Shown here: positions 17,394 to 26,520 of the stretch, in pieces | Layout: each line of letters begins with the position of its first letter | Numbering within the stretch: the first letter of the stretch is position 1 | Source of the DNA: JAHEFT01 sp963700705 | Lineage (GTDB): Bacteria; Pseudomonadota; Gammaproteobacteria; Xanthomonadales; SZUA-36 | Assembly (NCBI GenBank): GCA_963700705.1 | Contig: CAVOYQ010000018.1 | Location: 124,001-188,000, forward strand | DNA: 64,000 bases | Direction: 5' to 3' | Program-made: the position numbers and the translations under genes | Notes under the pieces: generated by a model | Seen by the model: only the letters and a program-made list of their open reading frames with translations | What the model was told of the DNA's origin: nothing | Database searches by the model: none

Positions 17394-19536
17394 TCAGCCC
17401 ACGCGATGGGCCCTGATGATATTGCTGTTTCTGCGTAATCGGCGCATCACGCGCGCCATGTGATCACGATTCCTCACGCTGATCTTGAACAACAAAGTCG
17501 CGGTCTCCGGGTTGGCCTCAGGCTGAGCCACGGTTTCGATATTGCTGCCGGCTTCGCCGATGCTGGTGGAAATGTTCGCCAGCACGCCTGGCGTATTCCG
17601 GGCGACGATGCGCAGTGCAACCGGAAACATACCCCGCGTAATGGCGGCCCATACCACGTCAACACAGCGATCAGGGTGTTTCCGGAATTCCCGCACGTTA
17701 CTGCAGGAAACCCGGTGAACCACCAGCCCCTTGTCGGTCGACACGTAGGCCATGATGCTGTCGCCGGGCACCGGCAGGCAGCAGGCGCCGAAGCTCAGGG
17801 CATTGCCCTCAGAGCCTGCGATCGTGATGGCCTCTTCATTGTCCTGGCGTTCCGGGAACAGGCCCTTGTCCGGCGACAGCTTCCCGGCAACGATGTTGGA
17901 AAGGGTCGAGCCAAGAGCCAGCTCGTGAAACAGGTCTTCCTGACGGGTGAAGTGATTTTCTTTCAGAAACTGGGTCCAGCGTTCCTCGGGAACCTTTTCT
18001 ATTGAGCTGCCGCGGGCATTGAGCGCTTTTTCCAGCAACCTCAGGCCCAACGCCACGGTGTCCTCCTGGCGCAGGCTCTTCAGGTAGTGCCTGATCGCTG
18101 TCCGGGCTCGCGCGCTCGCTGCGAATTCCAGCCATTCGGGTCTTGGCTGAACGTTGGGATCCGTGATGATCTTGACGGTCTGGCCGTTTGCCAGGCGGGT
18201 CGATAGCGGCACCTCCAAGTTGTCGACGAAGGCCTGGGCGGTGTGGTTTCCAACCCCGGTGTGAATGGCGTAAGCAAAGTCCAGCGCGGTGGAGTTCAGT
18301 CTCAGATCGATGATCTTACCCTTGGGCGTAAATACAAAGATTTCATCGGGAAAAAGGTCTTCCTTGGCGTGGTCCAGGAACTCCAGGGAATCCCCGGTAT
18401 GCCTCTGAAGATCCACCAGCCGCATCAGCCATTCCCTGGCCCTCACTTCAGCCGAAGCGGGAGGCGAACCCGAAGCAGATGTCCCGGTTTTATATTGCCA
18501 ATGTGCGGCAGCACCCTTGCTTGCCATGATGTCCATGTCCTCGGTGCGGATCTGGATCTCAACCGGAAGGCCATAGGGACTGTTCAGAATGGTGTGCAGC
18601 GATTGGTAGCCGTTGGCCTTGGGAAGTGCGATGAAATCCTTGAAACGGCCGGGCTTGGGTTGGTAAAGGCTGTGGACCGCGCCCAGCGCCAGGTAACAGT
18701 GCGATTCGGTCTGCGTGATGATCCTGAAGGCAAAAAAATCAGTCACTTCGGAAAAGGAAAGGTCTTTCGCCAGCATTTTCCGGTAGATACTGTAGGCGGA
18801 TTTTTTCCGGCCGGTGATCCGGCAAGGTACCCCGACGTCGTTCATTTTTTCGCGCAGCGCTTCCAGGATGTTCTGGACAATTTCCCTGCCGGTGCCCGGT
18901 CATCGTGTCGAGGTGTTCAGTAATGGTCCGGTAGCGCCAGGGATAGAGATTGGCGAAGCCGAGGTCTTCCAGTTCGTGTTTCATGCTGTTCATGCCGAGG
19001 CGATCGGCAATAGGGGCATAAATATCGAGGGTTTCGCGAGCAATTCGACGGCGCGAACCGTGCTCCATGCTGACCAGGGTGCGCATGTTGTGCAGGCGGT
19101 CGGCCAGCTTGATGAAGATGACCCGCAGGTCACGCGACATGGCGAGCATGAGTTTCCGGAAGCTCTCGGCATCAGCCTGAACACGCGTCCGGAATTTCAT
19201 CTTGTCCAGCTTGGTGACGCCTTCCACGAGATCGGCGATTTCGATCCCGAACTGTTCCTCTATGTCCTTCCACCCCAGCGCGGTGTCTTCGATGGTGTCG
19301 TGCAGAATGGCCGCCGCGATACTGACGTGATCCATTCGCATATAGGCCAGGATCTCGGCGACGGCGACCGGGTGGAGGATATAAGGTTCACCGGTCCTGC
19401 GGGTTTGCCCGCGGTGGGCGGACTCACCCAGGTCATAGGCGCGCAGGATGATGGCCACGTTTTGCGGGCTGAGATAGGTGTTGAGCAGGTCCCTGAGCTT
19501 CAGGACGGGTTCGGGATATCCTGTTGCTGCCTGCAT
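17394..19536 (-). CDS. spoT: Bifunctional (p)ppGpp synthetase/hydrolase SpoT, one frameshift
   Basis: About 714 residues once repaired. The HD hydrolase domain reads YILHPVAVAEILAYMRMDHV, SIAAAILHDTIEDTAL and RNMRT-type ADRLHNMRTLVSM. The synthetase domain reads SGREKS-like TGRKKSAYSIYRKML, DFFAFRIITQTESHCYLALG, RFKDFIALPKANGYQSLHT and EIQIRTEDM. TGS (IFVFTPKGKIIDLRLNSTAL), helical, CC/ZFD (SFGACCLPVPGDSIMAYV) and ACT domains follow. A single slip at GGG (18895-18897 on the plus strand) divides the two catalytic halves; with GG the join reads TGTGREIVQNILEALREKMN. Loss of SpoT is normally lethal or very costly in RelA-positive cells, so sequence error is likely. It is operonic with rpoZ and gmk upstream. 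Confidence 0.92.
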
Positions 19537-19575
19537 GTGACTGCGTCTTGGTTTGTGACTGTCGTCGGTCTTGAC

Positions 19576-19839
19576 TTAAGGTGCGAAATCGTCGTCCTCG
19601 ATTCGCGTATCGAAAACCTCGGCGGCTTCAATTTCCGCCTGCATCATATTCACACGATCGTGGTCGACCAGTCCGGCGGCAATTTCCCGCAATGCAATGA
19701 CCGTGGGCTTGTCATTCTGTTCTTCCACCAACGGATCGGCGCCGTTGGCAATTTGACGGGCCCGCTTGGTTGCGGTGAGCACCATTTCAAAACGATTGTC
19801 AATTTTGTTGAGACAATCTTCTACAGTGATTCTTGCCAT
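19576..19839 (-). CDS. rpoZ: DNA-directed RNA polymerase omega subunit
   Basis: 87 residues: MARITVEDCLNKIDNRFEMV, LTATKRARQIANGADPLVEE and KPTVIALREIAAGLV, the standard omega fold, which binds and folds beta-prime and contributes to ppGpp site 1. It stands between gmk and spoT, as in Escherichia coli and many relatives. Acidic C-terminus (RIEDDDFAP). Confidence 0.95.
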   Translation of the reverse strand: MARITVEDCLNKIDNRFEMVLTATKRARQIANGADPLVEEQNDKPTVIALREIAAGLVDHDRVNMMQAEIEAAEVFDTRIEDDDFAP

Positions 19840-19911
19840 GTTGTGTTTCCAAATTTACGTATTTGATTCGAGTCCCTGGAAAGTTAAAGTTCCCAGGCTG
19901 AACTTACCATT

Positions 19912-20550
19912 TTAGCCCGTTCCAAGCAGTTCCGCCAGAATTTCCCTGCGCTGTCTCCCGGTGACGGGACGATTCGATTTTCCGGTCCGGACAATAGCCT
20001 GCAAGTCAGACAGTGCTTCATCGAAATTGTCGTTGATGATGAGAAAATCGAATTCATTCCAATGTGAAATCTCGGCCTGGGCATCGCGCATGCGCCGCTT
20101 GATGACCGTTTCGCTGTCCTGGCCGCGCGCTGTCAGCCTTTGTCGCAATACTTCCAGGGACGGGGGAATGATGAAAATCGACCGGCAAGAAGGGAAGGTC
20201 TCCCTGATTTGACGCGCCCCCTGCCAGTCGATGTCCAGGATCACATCATGTCCGGATGCCAACTGCTGTTCCACCGCCTGGCGGCCAGTACCGTAGCGGT
20301 AGTCGAAAACCCGGGCATGCTCCAGGAATGCGTTGCGCGAAACGAGATCCAGGAACCCGGATTCATCGATAAAATGATAATGCACGCCATCCTGTTCCCC
20401 GGGCCTGGGTGGCCGCGTGGTGTATGAAACGGACAACCTGACCCGGCTGTCCTCGCGGATAAGGGCGCTGATCAGGCTGGTTTTCCCGCCTCCCGATGGG
20501 GCGGCGACCACGAAAAGCTTGGGGATCAGAGGTTCCCTGGATTCATTCAA
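19912..20550 (-). CDS. gmk: Guanylate kinase
   Basis: 212 residues: P-loop APSGGGKTS, GMP-binding VSYTTRPPRPGEQDGVHYHF, LDIDWQGARQIR, and lid region RGQDSETVIKRRMRDAQAEI. Phosphorylates GMP to GDP in the guanine-nucleotide pathway, which also feeds the (p)ppGpp enzyme next door. The start overlaps the end of yicC by 8 bp, so the two are translationally coupled. Confidence 0.95.
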   Translation of the reverse strand: MNESREPLIPKLFVVAAPSGGGKTSLISALIREDSRVRLSVSYTTRPPRPGEQDGVHYHFIDESGFLDLVSRNAFLEHARVFDYRYGTGRQAVEQQLASGHDVILDIDWQGARQIRETFPSCRSIFIIPPSLEVLRQRLTARGQDSETVIKRRMRDAQAEISHWNEFDFLIINDNFDEALSDLQAIVRTGKSNRPVTGRQRREILAELLGTG

Positions 20551-21412
20551 TATTCTGCACCTGTTCCCGCATCTGTTCGATGGCGACTTTCAGGTCTACG
20601 GCCACCTGGGTGGTTCGCTGGTCGACTGACTTTGAACTGAGCGTGTTGGATTCCCGGTTGAATTCCTGCATCAGGAAATCCAGCCTGCGCCCGACAGGAT
20701 CGTCACGATCAAGTATCAGGCGGGCCTCTTTCACATGCGAATCGAGCCGGTCCAGTTCTTCATCAACATCGATCTTTTGACACAGAAAAGCCACTTCCTG
20801 CTCCAGCCGGCCGGGATCAAGCGGTTGTGGCAGGTCAGCGATGCGTCCGAGCAGCTTTTGCCGGAGGCCATCCCGGATTTCCGGCAACCAGCTTCTTACT
20901 TCGCGAACTCGCTCCTCGATGGTGAGCAGCCGTTCCCGGATGGCGGCATCCATTTGTTCACCCTCCCGGCTGCGGGCGGCCTGCAGTCCTGCTGCAGCCT
21001 CTGCCAGTAACTCCAGGGCCGCCTCGTGCAGAGGCTGCGGGTCAGGTGCGCGTTCTTCGATAACACCCGGCCAACGCATAAAGGACCGCAGGTCGGCATC
21101 CTGGTCAAATCCGCTCAAAGCCTGCATTTCCGTGTGTAAAGCCAGTAATCTCATGACCAGATCACGGTTCAGTTCCAGGCTTGCGTTTGCGATACCGGCA
21201 GCGGGTACAAATTTCAGGGTGGCGTCAACCTTGCCCCTGCTCAGGTGCTCACCCAGGGTTTGCCTGATCTCGGGTTCAAGCACCCGGAACTCTTCCGGAA
21301 CCCGGAACCCGATTTCAAGGTATCGATGATTGACTGAACGGAGTTCCCAGGTCAGGCGTCCAAAAGGGTATTGACGCTCAGCGCCGGCGAATCCTGTCAT
21401 ACTGCGGATCAT
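20543..21412 (-). CDS. yicC: YicC/YloC family endoribonuclease
   Basis: 289 residues with the conserved start MIRSMTGFAGAERQYPFGRL, then WELRSVNHRYLEIGFRVPEE and the C-terminal signature GRRLDFLMQEFNRESNTLSS KSVDQRTTQVAVDLKVAIEQ. YicC proteins are endoribonucleases that in E. coli help remove the small RNA RyhB. First gene of the yicC-gmk-rpoZ-spoT-ridA-recG run; divergent from rph across about 140 bp. Confidence 0.92.
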   Translation of the reverse strand: MIRSMTGFAGAERQYPFGRLTWELRSVNHRYLEIGFRVPEEFRVLEPEIRQTLGEHLSRGKVDATLKFVPAAGIANASLELNRDLVMRLLALHTEMQALSGFDQDADLRSFMRWPGVIEERAPDPQPLHEAALELLAEAAAGLQAARSREGEQMDAAIRERLLTIEERVREVRSWLPEIRDGLRQKLLGRIADLPQPLDPGRLEQEVAFLCQKIDVDEELDRLDSHVKEARLILDRDDPVGRRLDFLMQEFNRESNTLSSKSVDQRTTQVAVDLKVAIEQMREQVQNIE

Positions 21413-21551
21413 GAATTGTTGCCCATTGAATTGATTGGCACAATATTAACGGCAAATGCACACCGCGTCAGCGAGAACCGACGCTGTTTAACCTTAAAGG
21501 ATCCTCCGCTCAATATTGAGCAGGGGGTCCGCAACAAACCAGGAACCCAAT

Positions 21552-22268
21552 ATGAGACCAAGCGGCAGAGCGCCCGAAGAGTTGCGAGAGATCGTTATCA
21601 AGCGAAATTATACGCGTCATGCCGAAGGTTCGGTTTTGATCTGCTGTGGGGACACGCAGGTGCTTTGCACCGCCTCGGTTGAAGAGCGGGTTCCGGCTTT
21701 TCTGCGCGGCAAAGGCGAGGGATGGGTGACGGCAGAGTACGGCATGCTGCCCCGTTCGACGGGAAGCCGGATGTACCGGGAAGCAGCGCGCGGCAAGCAA
21801 GGGGGGCGAACGCTGGAAATTCAGCGCCTGATCGGACGTTCGCTGAGGGCCGTGGTCGACCGCGCTGCACTGGGGGAGAGAACGATAACCCTGGACTGTG
21901 ACGTCCTGCAGGCGGATGGCGGTACACGAACAGCGGCAATAACCGGTGCCTACGTTGCTCTGGTAGACGCGTGCCGGTGGCTGATGTCCTGCAATCTGAT
22001 CAAGAAGAACCCGGTTCACGGGCAGGTGGCGGCCGTTTCCGTCGGGATCCTGGGCGACACCCCGGTGCTGGACCTCGATTACCCGGAAGATTCTTCTGCC
22101 GAAACGGACCTGAATGTCGTAATGAACGATGGCGGCGCTTTCATCGAAGTTCAGGGAACAGCCGAGGGTCATGCCTTCCGGCGGGATGAGCTTGACGCGA
22201 TGCTGAGCCTGGCTGAACTCGGTATTGCCCGGTTGATTGAACACCAGGATCGTGCGCTCGGAGACTGA
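21552..22268 (+). CDS. rph: Ribonuclease PH
   Basis: 238 residues: MRPSGRAPEELREIVIKRNY, GDTQVLCTASVEERVPAFLR, GWVTAEYGMLPRSTGSRMYR, GRTLEIQRLIGRSLRAVVD, DCDVLQADGGTRTAAITGAY. RNase PH trims tRNA 3' ends phosphorolytically. All phosphate-site and RNA-binding arginines (GRTLEIQRLIGRSLR) are visible. ATG 21552 is chosen over an in-frame start 12 codons upstream because family proteins begin MRPSGR. Followed after two bases by rdgB. Confidence 0.95.
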   Translation: MRPSGRAPEELREIVIKRNYTRHAEGSVLICCGDTQVLCTASVEERVPAFLRGKGEGWVTAEYGMLPRSTGSRMYREAARGKQGGRTLEIQRLIGRSLRAVVDRAALGERTITLDCDVLQADGGTRTAAITGAYVALVDACRWLMSCNLIKKNPVHGQVAAVSVGILGDTPVLDLDYPEDSSAETDLNVVMNDGGAFIEVQGTAEGHAFRRDELDAMLSLAELGIARLIEHQDRALGD

Positions 22269-22269
22269 A

Positions 22270-22881
22270 GTGGAGCAATCTACCCGTGACAGGACACTGG
22301 TGCTGGCCAGCGGAAATCCCGGCAAGCTCAGGGAATTGAATTTCATGCTCGAACCACTTGGCTGGAACGTCAGGCAGCAAAGTGACTGGAATATTCCCGA
22401 AGCGGTCGAGGATGGCCTGAGTTTTTTTGAAAACGCGCTGATCAAGGCCCGGCATGCATCAAGACTCTCAGGCTTGCCCGCGCTGGGGGACGATTCCGGC
22501 CTGGTAGTCGACGCTCTGGATGGCGCGCCGGGAATATATTCTTCCCGCTTCGCCGGGGAGGGGGCGGACGACCAAGCTAACATCCAGAAGCTCTTGCGAG
22601 CGCTCGAGGGTGTCCCGGAATCGGCCCGGCAGGCTCATTTCTATTGTGCAGTCGTCCTGGTTCGTCATGCACTGGACCCCGCGCCCCTGCTTGCCACCGG
22701 GCGCTGGGACGGGCGTATCCTGGAAAATCCAGCAGGCGAAAGAGGGTTTGGGTATGACCCGGTATTCTGGGTGCCGGGTGAACAATGCTCCGCCGCAGAA
22801 CTGCCTCCGTCCGTGAAAAACCGCATCAGCCACCGGGGCCAGGCCCTGTCGGCGCTGATCGGGCAGCTGACTGCATTCTGA
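22270..22881 (+). CDS. rdgB: RdgB/HAM1 family non-canonical purine NTP pyrophosphatase
   Basis: Core motifs LVLASGNPGKLRELNFML, ARHASRLSGLPALGDDSGLV, DALDGAPGIYSSRFAGEG, then GRWDGRILENPAGERGFGYD PVFWVPG and SHRGQALSALIGQL. The enzyme removes dITP/XTP from the pool. GTG 22270 is preferred because GGAGA ends six bases before it and the length (203 residues) matches the family; an ATG at 22237 would add eleven residues inside rph. Second gene of rph-rdgB-hemW. Confidence 0.93.
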   Translation: MEQSTRDRTLVLASGNPGKLRELNFMLEPLGWNVRQQSDWNIPEAVEDGLSFFENALIKARHASRLSGLPALGDDSGLVVDALDGAPGIYSSRFAGEGADDQANIQKLLRALEGVPESARQAHFYCAVVLVRHALDPAPLLATGRWDGRILENPAGERGFGYDPVFWVPGEQCSAAELPPSVKNRISHRGQALSALIGQLTAF

Positions 22882-22884
22882 ACC

Positions 22885-24031
22885 ATGGAGCTACCGCCGC
22901 TTTCCCTCTATGTGCACCTGCCCTGGTGCGTCCGCAAATGCCCGTACTGTGATTTCAACTCGCATGCTGTCGCGGAAAAAATGCCGGGAGACGAATACGT
23001 GCAGGCCCTGCTCAGGGATCTTGAAGAGGAGTTACCGCTGGTCTGGGGGCGGCCGGTGCACAGTATTTTTTTTGGAGGCGGGACCCCCAGCCTGTTCAAC
23101 GCCGGGCAAATCGGCGCCTTGCTGACCGGTTTTCGTACGCTGTTGCCGGTAAGTCCGGACGCAGAGATTACGCTGGAAGCCAACCCGGGAACCATCGAGC
23201 ATGACAGTTTCAGCAGCTATCACGGAGCCGGTGTCAACCGGGTTTCCCTGGGCGTCCAGAGCTTTGACGACGAGCGCTTGCGTGATATCGGCCGGATCCA
23301 CGGGCGTGCCGAGGTCGAGCAGGCAGTCGCCGCCATTCATCGTTCCGGCATCAGCAATTTCAATATCGACCTGATGTTTGCACTGCCCGGACAAACGCAG
23401 CAAGGCGCTGTGCAGGATGTTCGAATGGCACTGGACTGCGGGCCCACGCATATTTCGCATTATCAACTCACCATTGAACCGAATACAGCGTTCCATGCAA
23501 GCCCGCCCAGGCTTCCGGACGATGATCGAAGCCTGGGACATGCAACAAAGTTGCGGGGCGGAACTGTCAAACGCCGGGTTTGAACAATACGAAATTTCTG
23601 CCTGGTCGAGACCGGGTTTTCAATGCCGTCACAATCTCAATTACTGGCGCTATGGCGATTTTCTCGGGATTGGCGCAGGTGCTCACGGAAAAATCTCCCT
23701 GCCCGCCGAGCAAACGGCCAGGCGCAGGGTCAGGCAGCGGCATCCCAAGGCGTGGATGAAGAGTGTGCAGGATGGAAACAGTGTCGTGGAAAACCGCGCA
23801 CTGGGTCCACAAGAGCGTGTCTTTGAGTTTTTCCTCAACCAGCTCCGGTTGCGCGATGGGGTGTCGAAAAAACAATTCGAGCCGAGAACCGGCGTCGCCT
23901 GGAGTGAAGTGTCAGACCGGGTCCAGGTTGCGGTTGATAAAGGACTCCTCAGGGATGAACATGAATTCCTTTCCCCGACCGAACTGGGCTGGCGGTTCGG
24001 TAACGAAATCCAGGCACTCTTTTTGCCGTGA
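22885..24031 (+). CDS. hemW: HemW family radical SAM heme chaperone, one frameshift
   Basis: Starts MELPPLSLYVHLPWCVRKCP with the radical SAM C-x3-C-x2-C motif (CVRKCPYC), then HSIFFGGGTPSLF, EITLEANPGTIE, VNRVSLGVQSFDDERLRDIG and NFNIDLMFALPGQT. After a slip at about 23520 the HemW-specific part follows: FEQYEISAWSRPGFQCRHNL, NYWRYGDFLGIGAGAHGKI. HemW transfers heme to respiratory proteins and was long mis-annotated as coproporphyrinogen oxidase. The slip comes just after PPRLPDDD; the next frame resumes MIEAWDMQQSCGAELS without loss of conserved sequence. About 381 residues repaired. Confidence 0.88.
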
Positions 24032-24111
24032 AAGGTATTGCAATCAGGTGATCAGCTCATTAAACTGGTGGGTCTTTCGCGTATGCGTTTACTGATTGAA
24101 TAGGAATTGTC

Positions 24112-24354
24112 ATGAAAGCCGGTATTCATCCCGAATATAGAGAAGTCGTGTTCCAGGACATGTCAACAGATTTTGCTATCCTGACGCGCTCGACTGTTGA
24201 GAGCAAGGAAACCATCAAGTGGGAAGACGGCAACGAGTACCCGTTGGTCAAGGTTGAAGTTTCCAGCGCTTCCCACCCGTTTTATACCGGCAAGCACAAA
24301 GTGCTCGACTCCGGTGGACGCGTTGATCGTTTCAAGAAACGCTACGGAAAGTAA
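24112..24354 (+). CDS. rpmE2: 50S ribosomal protein L31, type B (zinc-independent)
   Basis: 80 residues: MKAGIHPEYREVVFQDMSTD FAILTRSTV and the end FYTGKHKVLDSGGRVDRFKK RYGK. It lacks the CxxC and C residues of zinc-binding L31 (the equivalent segment is FAILTRSTV), so it is the C-minus or type B paralogue. In many bacteria type B L31 replaces the zinc form under zinc shortage through Zur; no clear Zur box is visible here and no second L31 is in the window. A strong terminator follows. Confidence 0.93.
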   Translation: MKAGIHPEYREVVFQDMSTDFAILTRSTVESKETIKWEDGNEYPLVKVEVSSASHPFYTGKHKVLDSGGRVDRFKKRYGK

Positions 24355-24374
24355 GCCCGGCCAGGATTCCCGTG

Positions 24375-24400
24375 AAACCCCGCTCAATGCGGGGTTTTTC
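24375..24400 (+). terminator. Rho-independent terminator after rpmE2
   Basis: Stem AACCCCGC / GCGGGGTT with loop TCAAT, followed by a T run (TTTTTC). It ends rpmE2 transcription before the gltA promoter. Confidence 0.85.
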
Positions 24401-24429
24401 TTGCCTGTTTTCCGGGATTGATCATTAGA

Positions 24430-24465
24430 GATAACAAGCTGAATATTAACAGCTTTAATGTTATC
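24430..24465. promoter_or_regulatory. Nested inverted repeat upstream of gltA
   Basis: Outer arms GATAACA (24430-24436) and TGTTATC (24459-24465) enclose inner arms AAGCTG (24436-24441) and CAGCTT (24450-24455) around AATATTAA. A possible -10 TATATT lies at 24486-24491, so the outer right arm would overlap the -35 region of the gltA promoter. Candidate operator; the regulator is unknown. Confidence 0.45.
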
Positions 24466-24527
24466 AAGGCTTCTTTCACCTGTGCTATATTCGGCCCCTG
24501 ATTTCCGGGTTTTTGCAGGAGACTCAA

Positions 24528-25820
24528 ATGGCTGAAAAAAAGGTAGTATTAAAAGACGAATCAACAGGAAAACAAACAGAGTTACCTGTCATAGTCGGAA
24601 CCGAGGGGGAGCCGACGCTGGATATCAAGTCGGTTCCTTCGGAACTGGGTTATTTCACTTATGACCCCGGGTTCAGCGCCACTGCCGCCTGTACCAGCAA
24701 AATCACGTTCATTGACGGTGACAAGGGTATCCTTCGTTACCGCGGCTACCCGATCGAACAACTGGCCGAGCGCAGCACCTTTGTCGAGGTGGCCTATCTC
24801 CTGCTTTACGGCGAGCTGCCAAAACAAAGCAGCCTCGACCAGTTTCGCGACGAGCTGACCTATCACACCATGGTGCATGAGCAACTTAACCTGTTCATTT
24901 CCGGGTTTCACTACGACGCGCACCCCATGGCGATGATGGCTGGAGTTGTGGGTTCTCTGGCCGCCTTCTATCACAACCGCCTGGATATGAAGAACCCGGA
25001 ACACCGCATGTTGGCAGCCAAGCGCATGATCGCGAAAATGCCTACGATTGCAGCCGCCTGCTACCGGCATCACATGGGCTGGCCGGCGGCTTACCCGCAA
25101 AATTCCCTGCGTTTTTGTGAGCGTTTCCTGAACATGATGTTTTCGGTGCCGTCCGAACCCTACGAAGTCAGTGAAGTGGCTGCCAAGGCGCTGGACTTGC
25201 TGTTTATCCTGCATGCGGATCATGAACAGAATGCGAGCACTTCGACGGTGCGTCTGGTGGGCTCGACCGGCGCCAATCCCTATGCCTGTGTCGCAGCAGG
25301 AATTTCGGCCCTGTGGGGGCCTGCGCACGGCGGCGCCAACGAGGCGGTGCTTGAAATGCTCACGCAAATCGGCACCAAGGCCAACGTTCCAAAATTCGTT
25401 GAGCGGGCCAAGGACAAAGCCGATCCGTTTCGCCTGATGGGTTTTGGCCATCGCGTGTACAAGAACTACGACCCGAGGGCGACCATCATCCGGGCGGCCT
25501 GTTACGAAGTGCTGGATGAACTCGGCAAAGACGATCCGATGATGGACCTGGCGATGGAATTGGAGCGTATCGCCCTTGAGGACGACTATTTCGTCGAGAA
25601 AAAACTTTATCCCAACGTCGATTTCTATTCCGGCATCATTTACAAGGCGCTGGGGATTCCAATCAGCATGTTCACGGTCATGTTCGCGATAGCCCGGACT
25701 GTCGGCTGGGTCTCACAATGGCTGGAGCAATGCGAGGAGCCGACCAAGATCGGGCGTCCCCGCCAGGTGTATGCCGGCGAGAAAGAAAGGAGTTACCGGG
25801 CACTGCACCAACGGAAGTAA
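24528..25820 (+). CDS. gltA: Citrate synthase (type II, GltA)
   Basis: 430 residues from ATG 24528 (AGGAGA six bases upstream): FTYDPGFSATAACTSKITFI, GILRYRGYPIEQLAERSTFV, HADHEQNASTSTVRLVGSTG, ALWGPAHGGANEAVLEML (catalytic His in GPAHGGANE), MGFGHRVYKNYDPRATIIR (His and Arg of the active site) and NVDFYSGIIYKALGIP (catalytic Asp). The N-terminal extension before residue 60 is that of the hexameric, NADH-sensitive type II enzymes of Gram-negative bacteria. First step of the TCA cycle. Monocistronic, between a terminator and a convergent gene 16 bp away. Confidence 0.96.
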   Translation: MAEKKVVLKDESTGKQTELPVIVGTEGEPTLDIKSVPSELGYFTYDPGFSATAACTSKITFIDGDKGILRYRGYPIEQLAERSTFVEVAYLLLYGELPKQSSLDQFRDELTYHTMVHEQLNLFISGFHYDAHPMAMMAGVVGSLAAFYHNRLDMKNPEHRMLAAKRMIAKMPTIAAACYRHHMGWPAAYPQNSLRFCERFLNMMFSVPSEPYEVSEVAAKALDLLFILHADHEQNASTSTVRLVGSTGANPYACVAAGISALWGPAHGGANEAVLEMLTQIGTKANVPKFVERAKDKADPFRLMGFGHRVYKNYDPRATIIRAACYEVLDELGKDDPMMDLAMELERIALEDDYFVEKKLYPNVDFYSGIIYKALGIPISMFTVMFAIARTVGWVSQWLEQCEEPTKIGRPRQVYAGEKERSYRALHQRK

Positions 25821-25836
25821 CCAATCTCGCGCGTAA

Positions 25837-26520
25837 TTATCCGAACGGGGTCTGGATAACGACAGGCTCAATTTCCGCCAGCAGGCATTCCACGTCGCTC
25901 AGCGTCGCCCGGCGTTGTGGTTTTCCATCGATCGGACTCGGTGGCGATTGCCGCACGTGGACCTCGTCGAAAATCATCAATTCAATAACAGCCTCTGCCC
26001 GTTCAAACACGATCAGGGGCAAGGTCCGGTGTTCTCCGTTAAACCATCGAATTTGCCGTTGCTCCTGCCTGAATGGAATGCCATTTTCCAGGAAGTGGAG
26101 AATGACGGATTCGATTGAATCACAAAAGACATGCAGGGTGACCCTGGAATGCTCATTGGCGGTGCCGTCAAGCACCGGACCCACCAGCCTGGGATGAAAA
26201 TTCTGCAGGAGGTACATGGCGTCTACGGCTGTTGCACGCAGGCGCTCCAGGTTTTCGACGTGCGCAGAGCCACCGTACAGGCCCTGGTAGCGCCGCAGCG
26301 CGTCCTCCACTTCGCTGTTGCTTGGAAGCGCAAGCCGCTCACTGGTGCCGATCCGGTCGGCCGCTTTTTTTTTCGCAGCGCGGTAATTGTGTTGCCCCTC
26401 GGTAGCGATAATTCGCGCCGCCTCGGCGGCGACTTCCAGCCTGATTTGCCGAAGCCGCCGGGAGTGCCGCGGCAAGCCTCCGTCAATAGCTTTCGTAGGG
26501 ATCTTCTTCGAGTGGGACAT
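25837..26520 (-). CDS. Conserved protein with nucleotidyltransferase-like signature (family sometimes mislabelled as UDP-MurNAc-alanine ligase)
   Basis: 227 residues. RRLRQIRLEVAAEAARIIAT is a helical N-terminus, then AAKKKAADRIGTSERLALPS, NSEVEDALRRYQGLYGGSAH, the most conserved stretch HPRLVGPVLDGTANEHSRVT LHVFCDS, and QSPPSPIDGKPQRRATLSDV. The G-P-V-L-x-G-T-A-x3-S segment resembles the G-S/G-T...S-D motif of nucleotidyltransferases (inference). Relatives in Xanthomonadaceae and other gammaproteobacteria carry no proven function. ATG 26520 lies within the last 38 bases of the upstream PBP gene, which implies coupled translation with a peptidoglycan synthase. Confidence 0.7.
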   Translation of the reverse strand: MSHSKKIPTKAIDGGLPRHSRRLRQIRLEVAAEAARIIATEGQHNYRAAKKKAADRIGTSERLALPSNSEVEDALRRYQGLYGGSAHVENLERLRATAVDAMYLLQNFHPRLVGPVLDGTANEHSRVTLHVFCDSIESVILHFLENGIPFRQEQRQIRWFNGEHRTLPLIVFERAEAVIELMIFDEVHVRQSPPSPIDGKPQRRATLSDVECLLAEIEPVVIQTPFG

